Counted from the first letter of the stretch, positions 27,721-36,390 are shown. The stretch is DNA of 64,000 nucleotides from Azoarcus indigens (GCF_004361735.1 NZ_SNVV01000011.1:1-64000), one strand, 5' to 3'. The notes: generated by a model from the letters alone, not told the origin. Numbers and translations are program-made.

Positions 27721-29138
27721 TGCCCGTGGCCGGCGATCGCGGCGGGGCGGAGAGAGGGGGCGGTGAGGTCGCAGTCGGCGACGATGCGTTCCACCGCGCC
27801 CAGGAAGGGCGTGACGAAGCGGGCGGTGATGTCGTCGAAGGCCTCGCGCCGGTAGACGATGTCGAGCTGGGTGCGGCCACCGAAGGTGCTGGTGTAGAAC
27901 ATCAGGTCATACGGATGGACGAGGCAGCCGATCGCCAGGCTGCCGCGGATAGGCAGCGCCGACGTGCCGAAGCTGGAGAAATCCTCTTCGATGACGCCGG
28001 GATTGGAATAGAAGATGTTGGTGCCCTGGGTGCGCTTCATCACCCAGCGCACCACCGCCGTCGGCAGGCCGTCGCGGTAGAGGCGGACGGCGTTTTCCAT
28101 GCGCCCGAGTTCGAGCGCCAGACCGCTGCCGCGCAGGGCGCGGGTCCGCCGGTCCACTTCCTGCAGCAGCGCATGGGTATCACTGCGGTCGGACAGCCGC
28201 AGCGTGCAGGGCACCATGTAGCTGCGGAAGCCGTCCTCATGGTCCGGGCCGAAGAGCTTGCGCAGGCTGAGCGCGAAGGAATATGTGGCGCGCTTTTCAG
28301 GCCGCGCCTGATGCGCGGCGATGTAGCGCACCAGCGCGGCGGAGAAAACCGTATTGATGGTGACGCCGACCTGTCGCGCGGTCCGTTGGATGCCCTCCTG
28401 CAGTGCAGTCGGCAGAACGGCGTGGAAGAAGTCGTTGCCCTTGACGTCCTTGGCCGTTGGGGCGAAGCGCACCATGCTGCGGTCGCGGGTGAGCATGCGG
28501 CGGGCGATGTCGACATAGGCCCGGGCGCGGCGGCCCACGACCGTGGGCGGGCGGTACCACTCTGGCCGGATGGCGGCCAGCGCCGGACCGGGGTGGCGGC
28601 GTGCCGGGACGTCGTCCGTCGCGGCGCCGGCAGCCAGCAGCTTGCGGTACTCATCGATCACCGCGGCCATGAAGAGGTTGCCGCTCTTCACATCGGCGAT
28701 CTCGTGCGAGATGGTCAAGTGGATGCAGCTATGCGCACTGTCACTGGAGCTCAGCAGCTGCAGGCGCAAGGGCTGGCCGGGGCTGCCGCGGGCGGCGACG
28801 TTGGCCACATAGCTCATCAGCGCGGCCCGGAGTGCCGGGTTGTCGAAGCTCAGCTCGCCGCTGATGCGTGACTCGTCCACCGGGAGGGAGAACGTCGCTT
28901 CGGCCTGGTTTTCATTCAGCAGTTCGAAACGGCTCAAGGCGCGGACCAGCGCACGGTCCAAGGTTGGCACATCGGGGATGCCGGCTACCAGATAGGCGTG
29001 GCTGTTGGTGGTATCGAAATAGCGTGCGCCCCAGTGGAAGAAGCCGCGGACGGGATCGCTTGAGAAGGTCGGTCGTCGGCCCTTGCGAACGGCAGTTTTC
29101 GGGCGGGACGACGATGAAGGAAGAAGTTGGCGCAACAA
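27717..29138 (-). CDS. Condensation-domain/acyltransferase-like protein
   Basis: A 473-residue protein with the chloramphenicol-acetyltransferase fold shared by NRPS condensation domains and PapA-type acyltransferases. The active-site motif is seen as SHEIADVKSG (His145, Asp149 of HHxxxDG; the first His is Thr/Ile-like here). Such enzymes join an acyl thioester to an amine or alcohol. It is the first gene of the operon. The only start codons are TTG at 29138 or 29135, with no clear ribosome site, so the N-terminus or translation control is uncertain. An FNR-type promoter lies just upstream. Confidence 0.72.
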   Translation of the reverse strand: MLRQLLPSSSSRPKTAVRKGRRPTFSSDPVRGFFHWGARYFDTTNSHAYLVAGIPDVPTLDRALVRALSRFELLNENQAEATFSLPVDESRISGELSFDNPALRAALMSYVANVAARGSPGQPLRLQLLSSSDSAHSCIHLTISHEIADVKSGNLFMAAVIDEYRKLLAAGAATDDVPARRHPGPALAAIRPEWYRPPTVVGRRARAYVDIARRMLTRDRSMVRFAPTAKDVKGNDFFHAVLPTALQEGIQRTARQVGVTINTVFSAALVRYIAAHQARPEKRATYSFALSLRKLFGPDHEDGFRSYMVPCTLRLSDRSDTHALLQEVDRRTRALRGSGLALELGRMENAVRLYRDGLPTAVVRWVMKRTQGTNIFYSNPGVIEEDFSSFGTSALPIRGSLAIGCLVHPYDLMFYTSTFGGRTQLDIVYRREAFDDITARFVTPFLGAVERIVADCDLTAPSLRPAAIAGHGQ

Positions 29139-29157
29139 GGAAAGTAACTAGTTCACA

Positions 29158-29168
29158 CTTGATTCAAG
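29158..29168. promoter_or_regulatory. Short palindrome in the acyl-cluster leader
   Basis: CTTGATTCAAG is an 11-base palindrome just downstream of the predicted start site (near 29173). It resembles compressed FNR half-sites without the 4-base spacer and could be an independent operator. Only its position supports a role. Confidence 0.25.
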
Positions 29169-29172
29169 AATT

Positions 29173-29222
29173 TTATGTGCATATATCAATGGCATTCAAT
29201 GGGCGCGCTTGATCCAAGTCAA
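29173..29222 (-). promoter_or_regulatory. FNR/Anr-type class II promoter of the acyl cluster
   Basis: TTGAC-TTGG-ATCAA on the minus strand (29209-29222) matches the FNR/Anr consensus TTGAT-N4-ATCAA at 9 of 10 positions. A -10-like TATATG lies at 29180-29185, giving a start near 29173-29174 with the box centred at about -41.5, the class II geometry. The whole segment 29140-29260 is conspicuously AT-rich against the surrounding GC-rich DNA. Confidence 0.65.
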
Positions 29223-29340
29223 AAGTCATGCAAAGAAAAATTCAAATGGGGTTATTGCAGGACGTTGGCGTGGTCGCCAGCCTGGAAAAGGGCAGCCGGG
29301 TGAGACTTGAGCGCGCCGGGGGAAGGCGTTTTGCCAGCCG

Positions 29341-29364
29341 CGGGCAGGTCTGCTGACCTGCCCG
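29341..29364 (-). terminator. Strong hairpin after the hupSLC-antitoxin unit
   Basis: CGGGCAGGTC and GACCTGCCCG form a perfect 10-bp stem with a TGCT loop, 22 bases after the stop of the HigA-like gene. No U-tract follows on the minus strand. It probably limits read-through from hupSLC into the acyl cluster. The rest of 29223-29386 shows no gene. Confidence 0.5.
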
Positions 29365-29386
29365 ATGAGGGAGTACGGCAGCGGAT

Positions 29387-29755
29387 TCAGCCGGCCGCGC
29401 GCATCGCCAGGAAGGTGTCCCACTGAGCCTGCAGCGCGGTCCAGAAGCGGGGGTCGGTGCCGAAGAAGCGGCCAAGGCGGACGGCCGTGTCCGGGGAGAT
29501 GGCGCGGCGGCCCCGCACCAGTTCGTTGACCCGCCGGCGGGAGATGCCGAGGGCACGGGCGAGGGCGTCCTGGGAGATGCGCGCCGGGATCAGGAAGCGG
29601 GTTTCGAGGAAGTGCCCCGGATGGATGGGGCGGCGCAACGCGGAGGGTGCGGGCGTTGCACCGCGCACCGTGGGCGGGCGGCCGCCGGCGAGCTTCGCCG
29701 GCTGGCCGCCGCGCAGTGCCGACAGGGGCCGGGCGGCCCGCGGCGGCAGCGTCAT
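29387..29755 (-). CDS. HigA/VapI-type XRE-family antitoxin-like regulator
   Basis: A 122-residue protein. Residues 45-115 match the HigA/VapI addiction-module antidote family: the HPGHFLETRFL entry, the HTH SQDALARALGISRRRVNELVRGRR, and FFGTDPRFWTALQAQWD. The first 43 residues are a basic Pro/Ala/Arg-rich extension not seen in standard HigA. No HigB-type toxin gene lies next to it. It begins 7 bases after the hupC stop and is probably co-transcribed with hupSLC. It may act as a local regulator rather than an antitoxin. Confidence 0.75.
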   Translation of the reverse strand: MTLPPRAARPLSALRGGQPAKLAGGRPPTVRGATPAPSALRRPIHPGHFLETRFLIPARISQDALARALGISRRRVNELVRGRRAISPDTAVRLGRFFGTDPRFWTALQAQWDTFLAMRAAG

Positions 29756-29762
29756 CGGACGC

Positions 29763-30470
29763 TCAGTCCTTGAACATGCGCCAGCCGCTGACCATGGTGC
29801 TGATCAGGCTCTGGCGGCTCATGATGTCTTCGCGGATGGCGGCGTAGATGTGCACGATGATGAAGCACAGCGTCACCCACATGCCCAGCCGGTGCATGTT
29901 GTGCACCTGCAGGCTGTTGCCGCCCAGCACCCAGATCACCCAGCCGAACATATGGTCTGCCCAGCTGCCGGCGCCCAGGCCTTCGCCATAGAGGGCGAAG
30001 CCGGTGAGGATCATGTAGACCGCGCCGACGGTGAAGAACAGGAACATCATCAGCTGCGCCATCGGGTTGTGGCCGACGTACTTGTTCGGCTCCTTCACCA
30101 GGAACAGGTACCAGCGCAATTCGTACAGCACCTCGCCCCACCAGTTGCGGTTGAAGATGGGCAGGATGAAGATCTGCCGCGCATGGTGGTTGCCGACGAG
30201 GGCCCAGTAGATGCGGCCGAGGAAGCCGATGGCGAAGATGTAGGCGGCGGCGAAGTGGAGAAAGCGTATCCAGCCCATGACGTACTGGGCGCTGGTGTCG
30301 CCGGCGATGGACGGCAGCGGCTTGCCGATGAAGTAGCCGGTGATGGCGAGCACGGTGATGGCCAGCGCATTCACCCAGTGCCACAGCCGCAGCGGCGCTT
30401 CATAGACGTATACCGCCTTGACCAGCCGGGCGTTGCGCTCGGCTTCGTGAGCGTCTTGTTGAGCAAGCAT
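29763..30470 (-). CDS. hupC: Hydrogenase cytochrome b subunit HupC/HoxZ
   Basis: HupC (235 aa) anchors HupSL to the periplasmic face of the inner membrane and passes electrons to quinone through two b haems. Four transmembrane helices are evident (for example LWHWVNALAITVLAITGYFIG, ILTGFALYG, WVTLCFIIVHIYAAI), with His residues in LWHWVN, FLHFAAAY, VHNMHRLG and IVHIY. A perfect GGAGGT ribosome site precedes ATG at 30470. A 174-base non-coding gap separates it from hupL. The next hup gene, hupD, is 14 kb away. Confidence 0.95.
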   Translation of the reverse strand: MLAQQDAHEAERNARLVKAVYVYEAPLRLWHWVNALAITVLAITGYFIGKPLPSIAGDTSAQYVMGWIRFLHFAAAYIFAIGFLGRIYWALVGNHHARQIFILPIFNRNWWGEVLYELRWYLFLVKEPNKYVGHNPMAQLMMFLFFTVGAVYMILTGFALYGEGLGAGSWADHMFGWVIWVLGGNSLQVHNMHRLGMWVTLCFIIVHIYAAIREDIMSRQSLISTMVSGWRMFKD

Positions 30471-30644
30471 TTCAGTTACCTCCGCAGCAAGGAGAGAGGC
30501 TCGGGAACATGAGGAACGCAGGGCGCGAAAAAGGGGCGAAGCCGGGTCGGGACACCGGCGGGAAATCCGATAGGCGTCGAGGGAGCCGGTGTTGCCCGCC
30601 GGCCGGTCCTGCATCCCTCACCGTCTTCGCCCGCGAAACGCGCT

Positions 30645-32435
30645 TCAGCGAACCTTGACCTGGGCCATCTCCTGCCCGTCCGGGCTCATCACATGGGTGG
30701 AGCACGCCAGGCAGGGATCGAAGGAGTGCAGCGTGCGCAGGATCTCCAGCGGCTCGTCCGCCTTGGCCACCGGCGTGTTCATCAGGCTGGCCTCGAAGGC
30801 GCCGATCTGGCCCTTGTGGTCGCGCGGGCTGCCGTTCCAGGTGGTGGGCACCACCGCCTGGTAGTTGTCGATCTTGCCGTCCTTGATCTTGATCCAGTGG
30901 CCGAGCGCGCCGCGCGGCGCTTCGGTGAAGCCCACGCCCTTCACTTCCTTCGGCCAGGTGCTGGGTTCCCACTTGTCCACATTGGCGGTGGCGGTGTCGC
31001 CGGCTTTGATGTTGGCGATGAGCTTGTTGTAGAAGTACAGCATCTTGTGCGCTGCCCAGGAGGCCTCCAGGCCGCGCGCCGCGGTGCGGCCCAGCGTGGA
31101 GAAGATCGCCGGCAGTGGCAGGCCGAGATCCTTCAGCAGCTTGTCCACCGGCTCCTTGAACTCCGCCTTGCCCTGCACGTAGCCGATGACGTAGCGCGCC
31201 AGCGGGCCGACTTCCATGGCATGGCCGCGCCAGCGCGGCGACTTGATCCAGGAGTACTTGCCTTCCTCGTCGAAGGATTCGACGCGGGTGCGGCTGCCCT
31301 TGGTGTTCTGGCCGAGCACGAAGTTGGGCTCGGTGACGCCGTCCCACGGGTGCAGGCCCTTGGTTTCGTCGGCGTACTTGTACCAGGAGTGGGAGACGAA
31401 CTCCTGGATCTCCTCCGGATCGCGGAGGTCCACTTCGTGGATCTTGCTGAGGTCGCCGTTGATGATGGCGCCGCGCGGCAGCAGCAGGTTGCCGGCGGAG
31501 TAGTCGTTGGCGACGTCCGGGATGTCGCCGTAGGACAGCAGCGACATCGAGGAGATGCCGCCGCCATAGGTCCAGTCCTTGTAGAAGGAGGCGATGGCCA
31601 CGAGGTCGGGCAGGTAGACCTGGTCCACGAACTCGATGGTGCGGTCGATGATGCTCTTGACCAGGTTCAGCCGCTCCATGTTGACCGCGCCCACGGCGCC
31701 GACGCCGTCGAGGTTGATCGCGCACGGCATGCCGCCCACCAGCCAGTTCGGGTGCGGGTTCTTGCCGCCGAAGATGGTGTGGATCTTGACGATCTCTTTC
31801 TGGAAGTCGAGCGCTTCCAGATAGTGCGTCACCGCCATCAGGTTGGCTTCCGGCGGCAGCTTGTAGGCCGGGTTGCCCCAGTAGCCGTTCATGAAGGGGC
31901 CGAGTTGGCCGGATTCGACGAACTTCTTCAGCCGGTTCTGGATGTCGCGGAAGTAGCCGGGCGAGGAGTTGGGCCAGCTGGAGATGCTCTGCGCCAGCTC
32001 GGAGGTCTTCTTGGGATCGGCCTTCAGTGCGGAAACCACGTCCACCCAGTCCAGCGCGTGCAGGTGGTAGAAGTGCACCAGGTGGTCATGCACCTGCAGC
32101 GTGAGCTGCATCAGGTTGCGGATGGAGTTGGCGTTTTCCGGAATGGCTATGCCCAGCGCATCTTCCACCGCGCGGCAGGAGGTGAGCGCATGGGTGCCGG
32201 TGCACACGCCGCAGATGCGCTCGGTGAAGGCCCAGGCGTCGCGTGGGTCGCGGCCCTTGAGGATCACTTCCAGGCCGCGCCACATGGTGCCGGTGGACAC
32301 CGCGTTGCGGATCACGTTGTTGCTGTCGAGGTTCACCTCGACGCGCATGTGGCCTTCGATGCGGGTGACCGGATCGACGACGACGCGCTTGCCGGTATTG
32401 TCGAGCTTGAAGCCCTGGGTTTCGTATACCGCCAT
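30645..32435 (-). CDS. hupL: [NiFe] uptake hydrogenase large subunit HupL
   Basis: Catalytic subunit (596 aa) of a group 1 membrane-bound H2-uptake hydrogenase. Nickel ligands are in RICGVC (about residues 74-79) and DPCLACSTH near the C-terminus. The 15 residues after His ([15 protein letters not shown]) are the peptide removed by HupD. The sequence [10 protein letters not shown] and the [14 protein letters not shown] region are typical. It is exported to the periplasm bound to HupS (no signal of its own). Only 2 bases separate it from hupS. Confidence 0.97.
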   Translation of the reverse strand: MAVYETQGFKLDNTGKRVVVDPVTRIEGHMRVEVNLDSNNVIRNAVSTGTMWRGLEVILKGRDPRDAWAFTERICGVCTGTHALTSCRAVEDALGIAIPENANSIRNLMQLTLQVHDHLVHFYHLHALDWVDVVSALKADPKKTSELAQSISSWPNSSPGYFRDIQNRLKKFVESGQLGPFMNGYWGNPAYKLPPEANLMAVTHYLEALDFQKEIVKIHTIFGGKNPHPNWLVGGMPCAINLDGVGAVGAVNMERLNLVKSIIDRTIEFVDQVYLPDLVAIASFYKDWTYGGGISSMSLLSYGDIPDVANDYSAGNLLLPRGAIINGDLSKIHEVDLRDPEEIQEFVSHSWYKYADETKGLHPWDGVTEPNFVLGQNTKGSRTRVESFDEEGKYSWIKSPRWRGHAMEVGPLARYVIGYVQGKAEFKEPVDKLLKDLGLPLPAIFSTLGRTAARGLEASWAAHKMLYFYNKLIANIKAGDTATANVDKWEPSTWPKEVKGVGFTEAPRGALGHWIKIKDGKIDNYQAVVPTTWNGSPRDHKGQIGAFEASLMNTPVAKADEPLEILRTLHSFDPCLACSTHVMSPDGQEMAQVKVR

Positions 32436-32437
32436 GA

Positions 32438-33532
32438 TCAGCGCTCCTCCTGGCCTTGCTTGATGTCGATGCCGCTCTTGCTGCGCGCGCGGGCGAGCGC
32501 GGTGACCGCGGCGTGGGCCGCAACCGCTGCGCCCACCACGCCGGCGGCGGTAGCGCCCACCTTGTCGGCGTTGGCTTCGATGCCGAACTGCTTGATGTCG
32601 GTGACGCGGTCGTAGAAGCTGCCCTTGTCCCAGAAGCCGTCTTCCGAGCAGCCGATGCAGCCGTGGCCGGACTGGATGGGGAAGGACACGCCCTCGTTCC
32701 AGCGCACGGTGGAGCAGGCGTTGTAGGTGGTCGGGCCCTTACAGCCCATCTTGTACAGGCAGTAGCCCTTGCGCGAACCCTCGTCGTCCCAGGCCTCGGC
32801 GAACTGGCCGGCGTCGAAGTGGGGGCGGCGGTAGCACTTGTCGTGGATGCGCTGGCCGTAGAACATCTTCGGCCGGCCCATGCGGTCCAGCTCGGGCAGC
32901 TTCTCGAAGGTGAGCATGTAGGTGACCACCGCTGTCATCACCTCGGCGATCGGCGGGCAGCCGGGCACCTTGATGATGGGCTTGTCGGTGATGACCTTGT
33001 GCACCGGCGTGGCGCGCGTCGGGTTGGGCTTGGCGGCCTGCACGCAGCCCCAGGAGGCACAGGAGCCCCAGGAGATGATGGCCTTGCAGTCGGCGGCGGT
33101 CTCGCGCAGCTTCTCGATGAAGGGGCGGCCGCCCTGGATGGCGAACATGCCGTCCTCGTTCAGCGGCGGATTGCCTTCCACCGCGAGGATGTAGTTGCCT
33201 TTGTACTTGGTGCGGATCTCGTCGAGGATGGCCTCGGCCTGGTGGCCGGCGGCGGCCATCAGCGTGTCGTCGTAGTCCAGCGACAGCATGGACAGCACCA
33301 CATCCTTGGTCAGCGGGTGGGCCGAGCGGATGAAGGATTCGGAACAGCAGGTGCATTCCAGCCCGTGCAGCCACAGCACCGGCGTGCGCGGTTTGGTCTC
33401 CAGCGCATGGGCGATCTGCGGCGCAGCCGCCGAGCCCAGGCCGAGCGAAGTGGCGGTGAGGCTGCAGAACTTGAGGAAGCTGCGCCGGGTGATGCCCTGG
33501 CGGCGCAGTACGTCGTAGAAGGTTTCGGTCAT
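32438..33532 (-). CDS. hupS: [NiFe] uptake hydrogenase small subunit HupS (O2-tolerant type)
   Basis: Electron-transfer subunit (364 aa) with three Fe-S clusters. The N-terminal Tat signal has [11 protein letters not shown] and is cut near HALETK. The proximal cluster region reads [10 protein letters not shown], and a further extra Cys is in WGSCASWGC. These are the two supernumerary cysteines of the [4Fe-3S] cluster found in O2-tolerant membrane-bound enzymes. A C-terminal hydrophobic anchor ([22 protein letters not shown]) is present. GGGGAG lies 9 bases before the ATG. A sigma-54-like promoter lies about 65 bases upstream. Confidence 0.97.
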   Translation of the reverse strand: MTETFYDVLRRQGITRRSFLKFCSLTATSLGLGSAAAPQIAHALETKPRTPVLWLHGLECTCCSESFIRSAHPLTKDVVLSMLSLDYDDTLMAAAGHQAEAILDEIRTKYKGNYILAVEGNPPLNEDGMFAIQGGRPFIEKLRETAADCKAIISWGSCASWGCVQAAKPNPTRATPVHKVITDKPIIKVPGCPPIAEVMTAVVTYMLTFEKLPELDRMGRPKMFYGQRIHDKCYRRPHFDAGQFAEAWDDEGSRKGYCLYKMGCKGPTTYNACSTVRWNEGVSFPIQSGHGCIGCSEDGFWDKGSFYDRVTDIKQFGIEANADKVGATAAGVVGAAVAAHAAVTALARARSKSGIDIKQGQEER

Positions 33533-33596
33533 TGGAGTCGTCTCCCCTGTCGGCGTCCGCTGCGACAGGTGCGGCGGGCGTGGTGGGCGGAGAGAT

Positions 33597-33612
33597 CACA
33601 AGTTCCGTGCCA
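33597..33612 (-). promoter_or_regulatory. Sigma-54-like promoter upstream of hupS
   Basis: Minus-strand TGGCACG-GAAC-TTGTG. The -24 box is a perfect consensus, but the -12 dinucleotide is GT instead of GC at the correct N10 spacing. Start predicted near 33586, leaving a leader of about 54 bases. It would be activated by HoxA. Confidence 0.55.
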
Positions 33613-33722
33613 AGAGAACGTGGCGGCGCAAGCGACTGATATGTAAAAGGTTGTAGTAAGGGGCGCGGAGCGCTGGCTGGCAAGCAGCTTTCCAGTCGAC
33701 ACCGGCGCCGGAAACAAACAGA

Positions 33723-33740
33723 CCAGCTCGTAGTAGCTGG
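33723..33740. promoter_or_regulatory. Candidate upstream activator site for hupS
   Basis: Perfect inverted repeat CCAGCT-N6-AGCTGG, centred about 145 bases upstream of the predicted hupS start. That is the normal distance for an enhancer site of an NtrC-type activator such as HoxA. It also lies just before the divergent small membrane protein gene. Confidence 0.4.
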
Positions 33741-33766
33741 CGAAGTGGAAGGGAGACGCATAGAAA

Positions 33767-33970
33767 ATGAAGGTGTCACGCCTGTGGCGGCCGCGAGAGC
33801 CGCGTTTCTGGCTGATGGTGGTGCTCAACCTGCTGGGCGCGGTGCTGGCCTGGGTGCTGCGCAGCTATCCGCTATTGCCGGCGGTGGCGGTGTTGCTGGC
33901 GGTGTTCGCGCTCGGGAATGCGTGGTTGGGGTTGCGCATCGCCTGGGCGTTGATGCGGGAAGAGGGTTGA
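33767..33970 (+). CDS. Small membrane protein (67 aa)
   Basis: Two transmembrane helices (about residues 15-32 and 37-60) linked by a short loop, with a basic N-terminus (MKVSRLWRPREPRF). No family is recognised. A purine-rich stretch GGAAGGGAG lies about 12 bases upstream of the ATG. It is divergent from hupS and shares its 230-base upstream region, so it could be co-regulated, but no functional link is visible. Confidence 0.55.
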   Translation: MKVSRLWRPREPRFWLMVVLNLLGAVLAWVLRSYPLLPAVAVLLAVFALGNAWLGLRIAWALMREEG

Positions 33971-34104
33971 GGGCCGGATGTCTGCGTGGGTGGAAGAACG
34001 ATTGCCGGGGTGGGCGGTCTTTGTTGCTGCGTCGAGTAGGGGGTGAGCTCGCTGTCAGCGCCCCGGTCGGATAAATTGCCCGGACGGGCGGTGTCGCGGT
34101 GGCT

Positions 34105-34130
34105 TTTCTCCCTCTCCCGCGAGGGAGAAA
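34105..34130. repeat. Inverted repeat between the two small genes
   Basis: Perfect 10-bp arms TTTCTCCCTC and GAGGGAGAAA are separated by 6 bases. It lies 135 bases after the small membrane gene and may terminate it, although no U-run follows on the plus strand. The rest of 33971-34262 shows nothing else. Confidence 0.4.
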
Positions 34131-34262
34131 CCGCGGAGCTGAGCCACATTGCCGTCACGGAAGCCGGCGTGCGAAATGGCCGTGTCGGACTGGGCGGCAG
34201 GCTGGCATGATGGAGATGCGGTTCATCCGGGCCGCGTCGGTTGGAAACGCAAGGAGCAGGCG

Positions 34263-34517
34263 ATGAAGAAGAAGCTGAAGCCGCGCAACCCGCTGGTTGC
34301 GCTGGTGTTGCAGCGTGGCGGCGCGGGCCGGCACGAACGCACTTTCAAGGCCGGGCGCAGCCGGGACAAGGCGGCGTTGAAAGCGGAGTTGAAGGTTGGA
34401 GCGCGGGGCAAGGGCGGCGATTGGGGCGAGAGCCCGGAGCACAGCGCAGAAGGGGTTGCCGGCAGCCTCTTCCGTGCTGCGCTCCGGTTCCAGGCCGGCT
34501 TCCTCGGGAACGTCTAG
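34263..34517 (+). CDS. Small basic protein (84 aa)
   Basis: Starts MKKKLKPRNPLVALVLQR after a good ribosome site (AAGGAG, 7 bases before ATG). The first 45 residues are strongly basic and resemble a short conserved proteobacterial protein with a K-x-RNPxVA-x-x...GAxxH/R pattern. The C-terminal 35 residues are different and may be a frame-altered extension. It is probably a nucleic-acid or ribosome-associated protein by charge alone; function unknown. Confidence 0.5.
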   Translation: MKKKLKPRNPLVALVLQRGGAGRHERTFKAGRSRDKAALKAELKVGARGKGGDWGESPEHSAEGVAGSLFRAALRFQAGFLGNV

Positions 34518-34548
34518 TTCCCCTACGGGCGCTCCCGCGCGGGCCTTT

Positions 34549-36201
34549 TCAGTAGCGGAAGCGCGCCACCAGCTGCCCCAGCCCGTCCGCCACGCCCTGC
34601 AACTGGTGGGCGGAGTCGGCGGTGCTGTTCATCGCTGCGCTCGTCTCCTCCACCATCTGCGCGATGCTTTCCACCTGCTGGGCGATGGCGGTGCTGGCGG
34701 CGCTCTGCTCGCGGGTCGCCAGCGCCACCTCGCGGATGCGCTCCAGCGTAGCGGCGGCGCCGGCGCGTATCGCCCTGAGCGAGGCGGCGGCTTCGCCGGC
34801 CAGCGCCACGCCGCGCGCCACCTGCGGCAGGGCGGAATCCATCGCCGTCACCGCCACGCCGGTCTCGCCCTGGATGGCGGCGATCATGTCGTCGATCTGC
34901 ACGGTGGCGGCGGCGGTGCGTTCGGCCAGGCCGCGCACCTCGTCCGCCACCACCGCGAAGCCGCGACCCTGTTCGCCGGCGCGGGCGGCCTCGATGGCGG
35001 CGTTGAGCGCCAGCAGATTGGTCTGCGCGGCGATGTCCTTGATCACGCTGGCGATGGTGGAGATCTGGGCCGCGCGGGTTTCCAGCGAGCGGATGCGCTC
35101 GGCGGCGCCGGACACGCTGTCGGAGATGTGGCCGATCTCCTCGGCGGCGCGGTTCACCGTCTGCTCGCCGGCCTCGGCGTCGCTCACCGCCTGCTGGGCG
35201 TTGCGCTGGGTGTCGTGGGCGTTCTCCGAGATGTGATTGACGCTCACCGTCATCTGTTCGACCGCCGCCGCCATCGCCGAGGTGGCGTCGGCCTGGCTGC
35301 GTGCGGCGCCGGCCACCTGTTCCGCAGCCTGGGAGATGCGAGCGGCATTGTCGGTGAGGCTGCGCGAGCTCTGGCCGACCTCGCCCACCATGTGGCGCAG
35401 GCCTTCCACCATGCGCAGGAAGGAGGCCAGCATGCTGCCGGGGACGGGGTGGCCGAGCTGGCCGCTCAGTTCGCTGCTGAGGTCGCCGCGGGCGGCGCTT
35501 TCCATATGCTGCATCGCCACCGCCGGTTCGCCGCCGACCTGGCGGAGGATGGAGCGGGCGGTGCCGAAGCTGACGAGCCCCACCAGGGCCATCACCACCA
35601 GGCCGAGCAGCCCGTCCTGGCCGGCGCGTGCCAGCATCGCGCTGCGGATGTCGTCCACGTAGATGCCGCTGCCCATGATCCAGCCCCAGGGGCGCAGGGT
35701 TTCGAAGTAGAGGATCTTGTCCACCGCGCCGGTCTGGCCGGGGCGGGTGAAGGCGGCATCGAGGTAGCCGGCATCGCTGCGACGGGCGGCATCGACAAGG
35801 TCCTGGATGGTGCGCCGGCCCTGGCCGTCCTTGATCTCGTCGCGCATGTCGCGGCCGTGCCATTGCGGATTCACCGCATGCATCACCGACACGCCGGCGT
35901 CGCTCCAGATGTAGAAGTACTCGGTGCGGCCATCCTCGCCGCCGAAGCGCATCTCGCGGATCGCATCCTTGGCGCGCGCCTGGGCTTCCTCGCGGCTGAG
36001 GGTGCCGCTGCGCTCCTGCGCCTCGTAATAGGCGGCAACATGGGCCGCCGCCTGCACGACCATGCGCACCGCGTCGCGCCGGCCTTCGGTGAGATCGCGG
36101 TGCACGCCGTATAGCGCGGCGCTCAGCACCGTCAGCAGTCCGACCAGGGAGGCGCCAAGCAGGAGGGCGATCCTGGCCTTGAGCGTGAGAGAGGGCGACA
36201 T
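34549..36201 (-). CDS. Methyl-accepting chemotaxis protein with cache sensor
   Basis: A 550-residue receptor. TM1 is near residues 10-32. A periplasmic single-cache domain (about 33-185) contains the typical [14 protein letters not shown] and [18 protein letters not shown]2 is near 192-215, then a short HAMP-like linker, then the signalling domain with the hairpin tip region [36 protein letters not shown] near 395-430. It would signal to CheA/CheW. The protein ends RFRY with no CheR-binding pentapeptide. The ligand is unknown; small organic acids are typical for this cache type. Confidence 0.92.
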   Translation of the reverse strand: MSPSLTLKARIALLLGASLVGLLTVLSAALYGVHRDLTEGRRDAVRMVVQAAAHVAAYYEAQERSGTLSREEAQARAKDAIREMRFGGEDGRTEYFYIWSDAGVSVMHAVNPQWHGRDMRDEIKDGQGRRTIQDLVDAARRSDAGYLDAAFTRPGQTGAVDKILYFETLRPWGWIMGSGIYVDDIRSAMLARAGQDGLLGLVVMALVGLVSFGTARSILRQVGGEPAVAMQHMESAARGDLSSELSGQLGHPVPGSMLASFLRMVEGLRHMVGEVGQSSRSLTDNAARISQAAEQVAGAARSQADATSAMAAAVEQMTVSVNHISENAHDTQRNAQQAVSDAEAGEQTVNRAAEEIGHISDSVSGAAERIRSLETRAAQISTIASVIKDIAAQTNLLALNAAIEAARAGEQGRGFAVVADEVRGLAERTAAATVQIDDMIAAIQGETGVAVTAMDSALPQVARGVALAGEAAASLRAIRAGAAATLERIREVALATREQSAASTAIAQQVESIAQMVEETSAAMNSTADSAHQLQGVADGLGQLVARFRY

Positions 36202-36390
36202 GATGTTCCTCGGAAGCGCGGAGGTGGCGAAAGGGCGGCAATGCCATGCAACTTACGGCAGTGCAGCGAAAGACTTTATAGGCATGCCGCCAAAAGGGTC
36301 AAAGCGGGGCGCGATCTCCGGGGTCAGGCGAAGGCGGCCGCGGGGCGGCAATGGCCAGGGACGCGGCCTGCCGCCGCCGTGGGGGCCGGG

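Noticed and set aside
18335-29138. Aryl-polyene or resorcinol cluster
   Set aside because: There is no second ketosynthase, ammonia-lyase-type starter enzyme, MMPL exporter or DarB-type enzyme. The Lol-type ABC exporter, diiron enzyme and thioester reductase do not fit the standard aryl-polyene set.
34506-34522. Small hairpin GGGAAC/GTTCCC over the stop codon of the small basic protein
   Set aside because: The stem is only 6 bp with no U-run, so I do not call a terminator.
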